Source: an uncultured Angelakisella sp. (GTDB lineage: Bacteria > Bacillota > Clostridia > Oscillospirales > Ruminococcaceae). Taken from it: 13,910 nucleotides of DNA. Positions 1-6,701 of the stretch are shown piece by piece. The position numbers and the translations under genes are program-made. The DNA is taken from assembly GCA_904420255.1 (NCBI GenBank), contig CAJFUT010000147.1:1-13910 (forward strand). The letters run 5' to 3'. The stretch's first letter is position 1; each line of letters opens with the position of its first letter. The notes below the pieces were generated by a model. It had not been told where the DNA came from. It was given only the letters and a program-made list of their open reading frames with translations, and did not search any database.

Positions 1-146
1 CGGCCTCGCTGGAGGCTTCCGCTTCACTGGAAACAGACGCTTCACTGGAGGCGGAGGCTTCGCTGGAAGCGGAGGAGGACGTGGTCCCGCCGCAGCCTGC
101 CAGCAGCAGGCAGAGGACCAAGGCAAGACTTACGATCTTTTTCATT
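1..146 (-). CDS. Secreted lipoprotein, N-terminal fragment (possible ModA-type binding protein)
   Basis: Only the first 48 codons are present; the gene runs off the left edge. The protein starts MKKIVSLALVLCLLLAGCGG, a classical lipoprotein signal: two lysines, a hydrophobic core and the lipobox LLAGC, so Cys18 would be lipidated and the protein tethered outside the membrane. A low-complexity linker follows, made of repeated Ser-Ser-Glu-Ala units (roughly residues 23-48), typical of the tether between lipid anchor and binding domain. The ATG (144-146) is preceded by an AAGGGGAA ribosome binding site. It is the last visible gene of a molybdenum-cofactor operon, which makes a molybdate/tungstate ABC substrate-binding protein (ModA) a reasonable guess, but no binding domain is visible and any lipoprotein would look the same here. 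Confidence 0.85.
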
Positions 147-153
147 TGAAATG

Positions 154-280
154 TTCCCCTTTCGGAATTTTCAGGGCGGGCCTTTTGCCGCCCCATCTAT
201 CCCCGCCGGTCTGGACAGGCCCCGTGCCTGCCGAGCCGCCGGGCGCAAGCCCCGGGCCGCATATGGCGCTCCCGGGGGAA
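154..280 (-). promoter_or_regulatory. Structured leader upstream of the lipoprotein gene (candidate Moco-type riboswitch)
   Basis: The 173-nt gap between mogA and the lipoprotein gene is rich in potential RNA stems when read leftward. UUCCCC (275-280) can pair with the ribosome-binding GGGGAA (154-159). A strong hairpin pairs 271-277 with 250-256, with an inner CGC/GCG stem (258-260/266-268), and its outer bases overlap the strand that would sequester the ribosome site. A CAGGC/GCCTG hairpin and a GGGCGG/CCGCCC hairpin lie between. A GAAA sits just before the ribosome site, inside CCGAAAGG. This looks like a translational switch; location suggests a molybdenum-cofactor (RF01055-like) aptamer, but identity is inference from context. 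No clear promoter is seen in this gap, so the leader is probably transcribed from the upstream operon. Confidence 0.35.
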
Positions 281-319
281 TTGCCGTTTTGATGTATGGG
301 CCGGGAAGCGGTTCCGGCG

Positions 320-814
320 CTACTTCCTGGCGCACTCCGAGGCCTTCTCCTCCAGAATCTCCAGCCCGTGGCGGAGCTGGGGGAGGATGAAGCCCAGGTT
401 TTCCTCCACGGCCTTGGGGCTGCCGGGAAGGTTGACGATGAGGGTCCGCTCCCGGATGCCCGCGGCGGCCCGGCTCAGCATGGCCCTGGGGGTGATGGCC
501 AGGCTCATCTGCCGCATGGCCTCGGGGATGCCGGGGACCAGCTTCTGGCAGACGTCCATGGTAGCCTCCGGGGTGCAGTCCCGGGGGGCGAAGCCGGTCC
601 CTCCGGTGGTGAGAATCAGGTCCACCAGCCCCTGGTCGCACCAGGCGGCCATGGTATCCCGGAGCTTTTCCCGGTCGTCGGGGAGGACCACATACCGGGC
701 CACCTGATACTCCCCGGTTTCCTCCACCATCCGGCGGATGGCGGGACCGCTCAGATCCTCCCGCTGGCCGGCGCTCCCTTTATCGCTGGCGGTGATGATG
801 CCGACTCGAAACAT
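320..814 (-). CDS. mogA: MogA/MoaB-family molybdopterin adenylyltransferase
   Basis: A 164-aa single-domain MoCF-biosynth protein, the usual length for MogA/MoaB. It binds molybdopterin and, in the MogA branch, adenylylates it with ATP before MoeA inserts molybdate. Visible hallmarks are the start FRVGIITASDKGS, the LPDD turn (residues 44-47), the pterin-binding motif TTGGTGFAPRDCTPEA (69-84) including the conserved Asp79, and NLPGSPKA near residue 128. The ATG is preceded by AGGGAGG, and only 13 nt separate it from the MOSC gene stop, so the two are co-transcribed. MogA and MoaB cannot be separated from sequence reading alone; the full moa/moe set around it favours a genuine cofactor-biosynthesis role. 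Confidence 0.92.
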   Translation of the reverse strand: MFRVGIITASDKGSAGQREDLSGPAIRRMVEETGEYQVARYVVLPDDREKLRDTMAAWCDQGLVDLILTTGGTGFAPRDCTPEATMDVCQKLVPGIPEAMRQMSLAITPRAMLSRAAAGIRERTLIVNLPGSPKAVEENLGFILPQLRHGLEILEEKASECARK

Positions 815-827
815 GGCAGCGCCTCCC

Positions 828-1277
828 TTATTTAATCTCCACAGGCTGGCTGGTGATCACCAGCTCGTCCCCTTCCTTGATCTCCCCGCCGTGGAGGACC
901 CGGGTGAACACCCCTTCCCGGGGCATGATGCAGTCCCCCACCCGGTGGAAGATCTCACAGTGCTGATGGCATTTCTTGCCGATCTGGGTCAGCTCCAGCA
1001 CCACATCGCCGCACTGGAAGATGGTCCCCACCGGCAGGCTTTTGAAGTCGTAGCCGGAAACCAGGAGGTTTTCCCCAAAGTCCCCGTCCTTGACATTGCC
1101 GCCCCGGGCGTTGAATTCCTGGACCCGCTCATAGGAGAGGAGGCTCACCTGGCGGTGCCAGTTTCCGGCGTGGGCGTCCCCCTCGATGCCGAAGTTCTCA
1201 ATGAATTTCCCATGATGGACATTCTCCTTGGCGGTGCCTTTTTCCCTGCTGATACAGACCGCAATTACTTTACCCAT
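828..1277 (-). CDS. MOSC-domain protein
   Basis: A 149-aa stand-alone MOSC domain, the fold shared with the C-terminus of molybdenum-cofactor sulfurase and with YiiM/mARC proteins, thought to handle Moco or sulfur. Recognisable pieces are GIEGDAHAG (about 30-38), FGENL (67-71), and a Cys pair in KKCHQHC (Cys103 and Cys107), near where the family's conserved cysteine sits. I chose ATG at 1275-1277: a GGAGTG site lies about 11 nt upstream, whereas the longer in-frame GTG start at 1287-1289 overlaps that site. The gene follows moaA after a 386-nt repeat-filled gap and precedes mogA by 13 nt. In Clostridia such short MOSC proteins commonly sit in moa operons; the precise substrate is unknown. Confidence 0.9.
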   Translation of the reverse strand: MGKVIAVCISREKGTAKENVHHGKFIENFGIEGDAHAGNWHRQVSLLSYERVQEFNARGGNVKDGDFGENLLVSGYDFKSLPVGTIFQCGDVVLELTQIGKKCHQHCEIFHRVGDCIMPREGVFTRVLHGGEIKEGDELVITSQPVEIK

Positions 1278-1331
1278 CGTATAATTCACTCCATATAATA
1301 CAATTTTCAGTTGGTTTCAGTTTGGTTTGGG

Positions 1332-1667
1332 ACCGGGGCGGGGTTCCTCCTGGGGCAACGCGGGCCGCGCCCGGCCTGACGCTCCTTTGCCTCACCGCTC
1401 CCACCGGGGCGGGGAAAGGCGGAACGGGGTTCCTCTTGCGGCAAGCAGCTCCCCTCGCAGACCCTCGGGATCGCTGTGCCGCCATGCCCTGGGCAACGCG
1501 GGCTGCGCCCGGCCTTCGCCGCCTCCCTCCCCCTGCCACTGGCAGCGGTCGGCGGCTCAACCTCTTGGCGTTAGCGTCCCGCTGCTGCGCTCTCGCTTGC
1601 ATCGGGCCGACGCCGGCGCCTGACGCTCCTTCGCTGCATCGCCCACTGGGCGCGCTCGGAGCGTCAG
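1332..1667. repeat. GC-rich interspersed repeat block between moaA and the MOSC gene
   Basis: The 386-nt gap between two operon genes is built from short exact or near-exact modules. ACCGGGGCGGGG occurs at 1332-1343 and 1403-1414. CGGGGTTCCTC occurs at 1339-1349 and 1425-1435. A CCTGGG(G)CAACGCGGGC module occurs at 1349-1376 and 1488-1514, each holding a small GC hairpin. GCCTGACGCTCCTT occurs at 1374-1387 and 1618-1631. CTGACGCTCC (1620-1629) is also inverted at 1658-1667, forming a hairpin with an inner CGCCC/GGGCG stem that includes the moaA stop codon (1664-1666). An AT-rich tail (1285-1331) adds tandem TTTCAGTTGG-like copies. No convincing gene is seen. It resembles a BIME/REP-like intergenic repeat cluster; a degraded mobile element is the alternative. 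Confidence 0.65.
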
Positions 1668-2641
1668 CCCCCAATCTGGGACATGGTGCGGGCCTCCAGG
1701 TTGGGGGCGGCGCAGCTTTCTCCAAAGGCGTGATGAAGGGGCTTGTGGAGGATGGCCCGGCGGATGGTTTCCGCCAGCTCCTCCTCCCCCGCCCCCCGGC
1801 GGATCAGGTCCCGGAGGCTGATGCCGTCGTTATAATGGAGGCAGAGCTTCAAAAATCCGGTGCTGGTGAGCCGCACCCGGTTGCAGCTTTGGCAGAACTC
1901 GTGGGAAACGGCGCTGATGAAGCCCACCTTCCCCACAAACCCCGGGACGCTGTAATACACCGCCGGGCCGTTGCCCCGCCGGCCCTTGTAGGGCTCCATG
2001 GGGCCGAAACGCTCCTCCAGGCGGCGGCGCACCTCCTCGCCGGGGATGGGGGTCAGGGTCTTTCCCAGGCCGATGGGCATCAGCTCGATGAACCGCACGT
2101 CCAGCTGCCGGTCCCGGGCCAGGGCCGCCAGCTCCGCCAGGTCCCCTCCGTTGTACTCCTCGATGCCCACGGTGTTCACCTTCACCCGGAGCCCCGCCGC
2201 CAGGGCGGCGTCAATGGCCTCCCGGACGTTCCCCTCCAGGGGGAAGCGGGTCAGGGCTTCAAAATGGGCCGGGTCCAGGGTGTCCAGGCTGATGTTCACC
2301 GCGTCCAGCCCCGCCTCCACCAGGCCGGGCAGCTCCCGGGGGAGCAGGATCCCGTTGGTGGTCATGGTCACCTCCCGGATGCCGGGGATGGCCTTGAGCA
2401 TCCCCACCAGCCGGGCGCAGCCCTTCCGCACCAGGGGCTCCCCCCCGGTGAGCTTCACCTTGGTGACCCCCAGCCGGGCGGCGGCGGCGCAGACCTGGGC
2501 GATTTCCTCCAGGGTCAGCAGTTCCCCGTAGGGCACCGGCTCCACCCCCTGGGCCGGCATACAGTAGACGCACCGGAGGTTGCACCGGTCGGTCACCGAT
2601 ACCCGGAGGTAGTCGATGGTTCTTCCCGCGGCGTCAATCAT
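1664..2641 (-). CDS. moaA: GTP 3',8-cyclase MoaA
   Basis: A 325-aa radical SAM enzyme that, with MoaC, converts GTP to cyclic pyranopterin monophosphate, the first step of molybdenum-cofactor synthesis. The N-terminal SAM cluster motif CNLRCVYC gives Cys20, Cys24 and Cys27. The C-terminal GTP-binding cluster is CQSC...C (Cys250, Cys253, Cys267), with the conserved [15 protein letters not shown] stretch. TGGEPLVR and the C-terminal Gly-Gly tail (ending SQIGG), which is important for activity in this family, are intact. Length matches typical MoaA (about 320-340). The start ATG overlaps the moaC stop by 8 nt (2634-2641), which implies translational coupling. The stop lies inside a palindrome of the adjacent repeat block. 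Confidence 0.97.
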   Translation of the reverse strand: MIDAAGRTIDYLRVSVTDRCNLRCVYCMPAQGVEPVPYGELLTLEEIAQVCAAAARLGVTKVKLTGGEPLVRKGCARLVGMLKAIPGIREVTMTTNGILLPRELPGLVEAGLDAVNISLDTLDPAHFEALTRFPLEGNVREAIDAALAAGLRVKVNTVGIEEYNGGDLAELAALARDRQLDVRFIELMPIGLGKTLTPIPGEEVRRRLEERFGPMEPYKGRRGNGPAVYYSVPGFVGKVGFISAVSHEFCQSCNRVRLTSTGFLKLCLHYNDGISLRDLIRRGAGEEELAETIRRAILHKPLHHAFGESCAAPNLEARTMSQIGG

Positions 2642-3149
2642 GGGGCGCCTCCTCCCGGTGGAGGGGGTTCACAAAGTCCCCGCTTTTCCCCCCGGTTTTC
2701 CGCAGCAGATACACCGACTGGATCTCCATGGACTTATCGATGGCCTTGCACATATCGTAGATGGTCAGCAGCGCCACCGAAGCCCCGGTGAGGGCCTCCA
2801 TCTCCACCCCGGTTTTCCCGGTGACCCGGACGGTGCACCGGGCCTCCACCGTGAGGGTGTCGGGGTGCATTTCAAAGTCCACCGAGCATTTCCCCAGGGG
2901 CAGGGGGTGGCACATGGGGATCAGTTCCCAGGTGCGCTTGGCGGCCATAATGCCGCCCACCCGGGCCACCCCCAGCACATCCCCCTTTTGGGCGGTGCCG
3001 TCCCGGATGGCGTCGTAGGTTTCCCGCCCCACCCGGATGCTCCCCACGGCGGTGGCCTCCCGGGTGGTGACGGCCTTCTCGGTGACATCCACCATCACGG
3101 CGTTGCCCCGGGCGTCAAAGTGGTTCATCTTTTTCGCGGTATCCGACAT
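2634..3149 (-). CDS. moaC: Cyclic pyranopterin monophosphate synthase MoaC
   Basis: A 171-aa MoaC, which converts 3',8-cyclo-7,8-dihydro-GTP (the MoaA product) to cPMP. All known catalytic and binding residues are visible with a constant offset of four from the E. coli numbering: Lys55, His81 in MCHPL, Glu116 and Glu118 in GVEMEALTG, and Asp132 and Lys135 in YDMCKA. The start [15 protein letters not shown] is typical of the family. ATG 3147-3149 has a GGAAGGAG ribosome site. It lies 26 nt downstream of moeA and overlaps moaA by 8 nt. Nothing unusual is seen. Confidence 0.97.
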   Translation of the reverse strand: MSDTAKKMNHFDARGNAVMVDVTEKAVTTREATAVGSIRVGRETYDAIRDGTAQKGDVLGVARVGGIMAAKRTWELIPMCHPLPLGKCSVDFEMHPDTLTVEARCTVRVTGKTGVEMEALTGASVALLTIYDMCKAIDKSMEIQSVYLLRKTGGKSGDFVNPLHREEAPHD

Positions 3150-3175
3150 GGAATCTCTCCTTCCCGCGGGGCCCG

Positions 3176-4375
3176 CTACAGCAGGACCACCCGCACCCGG
3201 TCCCCGGCCTTGAGGCCCCGGTTCCCCGGCTCGATGTCCACAAGGCAGTTGCAGCCCACCATGGAATAGAGGGCGCCGGAGGAATGGTTCTGCCGCCCCA
3301 GGGTGACGATGCCGTCCCGGTAATGGGCCCGGATGAACCGCCGTCCCGGGCTGCGCTTGGGGAAATCCTCCCCCATCCGCCCGGTGGTGCGGCGGTAGGC
3401 CATATCCGGGTCCCCGGCCATCCTGGCCAGCATGGGCCGGACGATCAGCTCAAAGGTGGCGATGGCGGCAAAGGGGTTGCCGGAAAGGCAGCAGAGGGGG
3501 ACCCCCTTCCGTTCTGCGCAGATGATGGGGGTGCCGGGCTTCATCTCCACCCGCCAGAAGAGGCGGCGGGCGCCGCAGAGGGGCAGCACCTCGTGGATGA
3601 TGTCCTTCTTCCCCACCGAAACGCCTCCGGTGGTGATGACCACCTGGGCCTTGGCGCAGGCGTCCTCCACCGCCCGGGCCACCAGGGCGGGGTCGTCCCC
3701 CAGGCTCTCGGCCAGGACCACCTCCGCCCCCAGCTCCTCCAGCCGGGCCCGGAGGGTAAAGAGGCTGCTGTTATAAATCTTCCCGGGGGCCAGGGGGGTC
3801 CCCACCGGGACGATCTCGTCCCCGGTGCTGATGATGGCGGCCCGGAGCCGGGGGCGCACCGGCACCTGGGCGAAGCCCTGGCCCGCCAGCACCCCGATAT
3901 GGACAGGGGTCAGCTTCTCCCCCGCCTTCATGAGGGTGGAGCCCTTTTGGATGTCCTCCCCGGCCCAGCAGTAGTTCTGGCCGGCCTCCACCGCCCGGTA
4001 AATATGTACGGTGTCCTCGCCGTAGTCGGTGTCCTCCTGGCGGACCACGCAGTCGCACCCGGCGGGGATGGCCCCGCCGGTCATGATCCGCACCGCCTGG
4101 CCCGGCTTCACCGTCCCGCCGAACCAGCCCCCGGCGCACACCTCGGCCACCACCGAAAGGACGGCGGGGGTTTCCCGGGAGGCCCCGGCCAGGTCGGCGC
4201 CCCGGAGGGCGTAGCCGTCCAGGGGGGAGCGGTCAAAGGGGGGATTGTCCAGGGGGGCGGCCATATCCCGGCTGAGGATGCGCCCCCGGGCCTGGGAGAG
4301 GGGGACCAGCTCCTCCCCCTCCGCCGGGGAAACCAGCCCTTTCAGGATCTCCACCGCCTGCTCCAGGGGGATCAT
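3176..4375 (-). CDS. moeA: Molybdopterin molybdenumtransferase MoeA
   Basis: A 399-aa MoeA (E. coli 411 aa), which inserts molybdate into adenylylated molybdopterin. Domains in order: an N-terminal elongated region with PLDGYALRG (Asp53) and the [16 protein letters not shown] segment (100-115); the MoCF-biosynth domain with [10 protein letters not shown] (183-192), [11 protein letters not shown] (248-258) and LSGNP (297-301, where many members have PGNP); and a C-terminal beta domain ending [10 protein letters not shown] chose ATG 4373-4375 because AGGAAGG lies 7 nt upstream and family members start with a MIPLEQA-like sequence. A GTG at 4391-4393, overlapping the upstream stop by 4 nt, would add 6 residues and also has a G-rich site. 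It sits directly after a second MoeA-like gene, so the operon has two MPT-binding paralogues. Confidence 0.95.
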   Translation of the reverse strand: MIPLEQAVEILKGLVSPAEGEELVPLSQARGRILSRDMAAPLDNPPFDRSPLDGYALRGADLAGASRETPAVLSVVAEVCAGGWFGGTVKPGQAVRIMTGGAIPAGCDCVVRQEDTDYGEDTVHIYRAVEAGQNYCWAGEDIQKGSTLMKAGEKLTPVHIGVLAGQGFAQVPVRPRLRAAIISTGDEIVPVGTPLAPGKIYNSSLFTLRARLEELGAEVVLAESLGDDPALVARAVEDACAKAQVVITTGGVSVGKKDIIHEVLPLCGARRLFWRVEMKPGTPIICAERKGVPLCCLSGNPFAAIATFELIVRPMLARMAGDPDMAYRRTTGRMGEDFPKRSPGRRFIRAHYRDGIVTLGRQNHSSGALYSMVGCNCLVDIEPGNRGLKAGDRVRVVLL

Positions 4376-4389
4376 TTCCAGCCCTTCCT

Positions 4390-5421
4390 TCACCGGGAGC
4401 CCCCCTTTCCAAAGCCGCAGTGGGGGAAGGTGCAGGGCTTGCACTGGAGGCAGAAGCCCCCGTGGCCCAGCCGCGCCAGGTCCCGCTTCTCCAGCACTTC
4501 CCCGGCCATGATCCGGGGGAGCACCAGGTCAAAGACGGTGGCGTCGTTATACATAACGCAGCCGGGCAGCCCCAGGATGGGCACCCCGGCGGGGGTGTAG
4601 GAAAGGAGGAACATGGCCCCGGGGAGCACCGGCGCGCCGTAGGTGACGATCCGGGCGCCGGCGGAGCGGATGGCGGAGGGGGTGACGTCGTCGGGGTCCA
4701 CGCTCATGCCGCCGGAACAGAGGACCAGGTCCGCCCCCCGTTCCAGGTAGGAGAGGATGGCTTCCCGGATCATCTCCTCCTTGTCGTCCACAATGGTCTG
4801 GCCCAGGACCTCGGCGTCGTAGCGGGCCATCTTCTCCCGGAGCACCGGCCCGAAGGCGTCCTGGATGCGGCCGTGGAACACCTCGCCCCCGGTGGTGACG
4901 ATGCCCACCTTCTTCCGGAGGAAGGGTTTCAGTTCCATGAGGGGCCTGTCCCCGGCGGCCCGGCGGACCTCCTCCATCCGGGACTTTTCGATGACCAGGG
5001 GGATGATCCGGGTTCCCGCCAGCTTGTCCCCTTTCTTCACCGGGAAATTGGTGTGGCGGGTGGCGATCATAATGTCGTCGATGGAGTTCACCGCCTCCAG
5101 CCGCTCTACATCCACCTTGAACAGGCCGTCGATGCCGGCGATGCACTCGATCTTCCCCTCCTTGACGGCGCTGGGGAGGATATTGTCGTTTTTGCAGACG
5201 TCAAAGAGGATCTGGGCGGCCTCGTCCTCGTGGAGCATATTTTCGTCCTTTTCCCAGACATAAAGGTGCTCCTTGCCCACCGAGAGCAGCACCGGGATAT
5301 CCTCCTCGGTGACCACATGGCCCTTGCGGAACACCGCGTCCTTGGTGACCCCCCGGATGATCTGGGTGATGTCGTGGCAGAGGACATGGCCCACCGCGTC
5401 CTTCGTGTCTATGAGCTTCAT
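4390..5421 (-). CDS. MoeA-like molybdopterin-binding protein with C-terminal Cys motif
   Basis: A 343-aa protein, first gene of the operon. Its C-terminal half is a MoCF-biosynth (molybdopterin-binding) domain: VGIVTTGGEVFHGR (172-185), CSGGMSVDPDD (235-245) and GLPGC (284-288). The N-terminal 170 residues are not the MoeA gephyrin-like domain but a distinct module starting MKLIDTKDAVGHVLCHDIT, as in clostridial 'molybdopterin-binding protein' entries. The C-terminus carries four cysteines (324, 327, 330, 335) spaced CxxCxxCxxxxC, which could bind zinc or an Fe-S cluster. The ATG follows GGGAGG, and the stop lies 14 nt before the preferred moeA start. The family is often found near genes for molybdenum hydroxylases, but its exact reaction is unknown. 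Confidence 0.88.
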   Translation of the reverse strand: MKLIDTKDAVGHVLCHDITQIIRGVTKDAVFRKGHVVTEEDIPVLLSVGKEHLYVWEKDENMLHEDEAAQILFDVCKNDNILPSAVKEGKIECIAGIDGLFKVDVERLEAVNSIDDIMIATRHTNFPVKKGDKLAGTRIIPLVIEKSRMEEVRRAAGDRPLMELKPFLRKKVGIVTTGGEVFHGRIQDAFGPVLREKMARYDAEVLGQTIVDDKEEMIREAILSYLERGADLVLCSGGMSVDPDDVTPSAIRSAGARIVTYGAPVLPGAMFLLSYTPAGVPILGLPGCVMYNDATVFDLVLPRIMAGEVLEKRDLARLGHGGFCLQCKPCTFPHCGFGKGGSR

Positions 5422-5457
5422 GAATGTTTCCTCCCTTGCCGCCGCAGCGGCGGTAAT

Positions 5458-5486
5458 AAAAAACGAGCCTGCCGGAAGGCAAGCTC
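5458..5486 (-). terminator. Intrinsic terminator in the Moco operon leader (attenuator)
   Basis: Read leftward, GAGCTTGCC (5478-5486) pairs with GGCAGGCTC (5465-5473) around a TTCC loop (9 bp, one G-U), followed by GTTTTTTATTA. It lies between the promoter at 5640-5668 and the first gene start at 5421, so it must be read through for the operon to be expressed. That makes it an attenuator rather than a gene end. A further perfect GC palindrome (5439-5453) follows, immediately before the ribosome site. CUUGCC of the terminator can alternatively pair with GGCAAG overlapping the ribosome site. Confidence 0.8.
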
Positions 5487-5633
5487 CTTAAAAGGGCCGG
5501 AAAGGCTCCGGCCGCTTCCCCTGCAGCTCGTCCTCTTTTCAAACGTGGAAGGCCGGCGGGTTTCCCCGCGGACCCTGTCCCCTCCGCCATGGATGGGGTG
5601 TCTTTAGGCGGAAGGGCTCGAGGAATGGCAACC
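5487..5633 (-). promoter_or_regulatory. Structured 5' leader of the Moco operon (candidate metabolite riboswitch)
   Basis: About 150 nt of predicted transcript precede the terminator. Read leftward it can form: a closing stem UCCUC (5620-5624) with GAGGA (5531-5535); a 10-bp hairpin between 5607-5616 and 5579-5588 with an 18-nt loop; a GCGGG/CCCGC hairpin capped by a GAAA tetraloop (5556-5569); and CCGGCC (5551-5556), which can pair with GGCCGG (5508-5513). The last segment can instead fold locally with 5495-5501, giving two exclusive states just before the terminator. Multi-stem aptamer plus switching helix plus terminator is the riboswitch plan. Molybdenum- or tungsten-cofactor sensing is suggested by the genes controlled; I could not match it firmly to RF01055. 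Confidence 0.5.
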
Positions 5634-5639
5634 TTTTCA

Positions 5640-5668
5640 ATTGTAAAAGTTTGTCCCAATTTTGACAA
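5640..5668 (-). promoter_or_regulatory. Sigma-A promoter of the molybdenum-cofactor operon
   Basis: On the minus strand, TTGTCA (5663-5668) and TACAAT (5640-5645) are separated by exactly 17 nt, each one mismatch from consensus, in a local AT-rich patch within very GC-rich DNA. Transcription would start near 5633 and run through the structured leader into the MoeA-like gene. Confidence 0.8.
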
Positions 5669-5888
5669 GCAAAGTATATCATTTTTTGCGGGGCGGCGCA
5701 ATCGGCGCAGGGCGGAAAAACGCCGGAATCTATCCCCCGGGACGGGATTTTTTTAAGGACAACCCCCAAAAACCGCCCGAACCCGGTGCGTCGGCTTATT
5801 TTCCCGGCTCCGGCGCTTGGCAAGGGCCTGGAGCCGTTTCGCCCTCCGGGCCTTTTGCTTTGTCCGGGCTTCTCTCCCGCGTCCAGGG
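5669..5888. other. Intergenic region between the epimerase gene and the Moco operon promoter
   Basis: No gene is supported. It holds a weak leftward terminator candidate (5768-5787), a 7-bp inverted repeat CGGCTCC/GGAGCCG (5805-5811/5830-5836) without a U-tract, and a small GGCG/CGCC hairpin just upstream of the Moco promoter. Confidence 0.5.
5768..5787 (-). terminator. Weak possible terminator after the epimerase gene
   Basis: Leftward, ACCG and CGGT form a 4-bp stem around an 8-nt loop, followed by TTTTT. The stem is short, so this is only a candidate for the 3' end of the epimerase transcript about 100 nt upstream. Confidence 0.3.
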
Positions 5889-6701
5889 CTAATCAAGGCC
5901 GGTCGCGTCTGCCAGCTCCACCCACCGGGGCGCCTCCAGGGCCACCGGCCCCCCGATGGTCACCCGGACGGTTCGGCCGTCCCGCTTCTCCACCTCCCCG
6001 GCGATGACCCCGCCGGGCTGGGAAAACCGGAACTGCCGGACCCCGTCCCCCAGCTCCCGGCAGCGCCAGACCGCCGCCGCCGTGGAGCCGCTGGCACAGC
6101 TGCTCTCAAAAACCACCGAGCCGGTGGCCCGCACCGCCACCGCCGGGGTGAGGAAATCCCCCTCCCCCAGGAACATGGCCCCCAGGGCCTCCCAGTCCCA
6201 CTGGAGGCCGGCGGCCCGGCGGATCCGGCGGAAGGCCTCCTCCGACGGGGCCACCCCCTGGGCGATGACGTGGGTGATCCCCTCCAGCAGCACGGCGGGG
6301 AAACGGCCCAGCCCCGGCACCTCCAGCTCCTGGACGGCCAGGGGCAGGGGCATGGGGCTGGCGGCCCAGCCTGTTTCCGGGTCCGCCTCCGCCTCCAGTA
6401 GCCGGGGACAGCCGGATACCTCCACCGGCACCCGCCGCCTCCCCGGGCCCATCCCCCGGGCCAGAAGGAGCCCGAAGCTCCGGGCGGCGTTGCCGCAGAA
6501 TTCCCCGCCCATCATCTCCAGGCGGCCGGCGCTCCCCGCGCCGGGGGTGGGGGGAAGGCAGTAGCCCACCTGCTCCGCCCCCAGGGCCCGGACCGCCATG
6601 ATCCGCCCCGCCAGGGGGGCGTACTCCGCCCGGGGCACCGGGGTCAGCACCAGGGCGGTGCGGTTCCCCGCCGGGTCGGCCATCACCAGCTCCAGCCTCA
6701 T
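5889..6701 (-). CDS. DapF-fold amino acid epimerase/racemase
   Basis: A 270-aa protein of the diaminopimelate-epimerase superfamily, whose members invert an alpha-carbon with two cysteines acting as acid and base, without cofactor. Both are present: Cys69 in GGEFCGNAARSFG and Cys202 in FESSCASGSTAAA. The motifs differ from true DapF, which has CGNAARC and a GCGTG second loop; the second loop here (SSCASGS) and the overall divergence are closer to DapF-like relatives such as histidine racemases. It should not be called dapF on this evidence. Its ATG overlaps the stop of the upstream radical SAM gene by 4 nt (6698-6701), so the two are translationally coupled. The substrate is unknown. Confidence 0.85.
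   Translation of the reverse strand: MRLELVMADPAGNRTALVLTPVPRAEYAPLAGRIMAVRALGAEQVGYCLPPTPGAGSAGRLEMMGGEFCGNAARSFGLLLARGMGPGRRRVPVEVSGCPRLLEAEADPETGWAASPMPLPLAVQELEVPGLGRFPAVLLEGITHVIAQGVAPSEEAFRRIRRAAGLQWDWEALGAMFLGEGDFLTPAVAVRATGSVVFESSCASGSTAAAVWRCRELGDGVRQFRFSQPGGVIAGEVEKRDGRTVRVTIGGPVALEAPRWVELADATGLD

Noticed and set aside
1332..1667. CRISPR array
   Set aside because: The repeated modules are of different types and irregularly spaced, with no constant repeat-spacer alternation and no cas genes.
4376..4444. Longer moeA start at 4444
   Set aside because: It would overlap the upstream gene by 55 nt and add residues not seen in MoeA; ATG 4375 (or GTG 4393) has a good ribosome site.
1322..4600. 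Long plus-strand open frames opposite the moa/moe genes (for example 1322-2791 and 3284-4600)
   Set aside because: They are antisense to unmistakable Moco genes, read as low-complexity Gly/Pro/His/Arg-rich protein, and arise from extreme GC bias at third positions.
5805..5836. Terminator for the epimerase gene from the CGGCTCC/GGAGCCG stem
   Set aside because: The leftward strand continues GGGAAAATAA with no U-tract; kept only as an inverted repeat in the intergenic note.
5889..6701. Calling the epimerase dapF
   Set aside because: The motifs around both catalytic cysteines differ from true DapF, and there are no lysine-pathway genes nearby.
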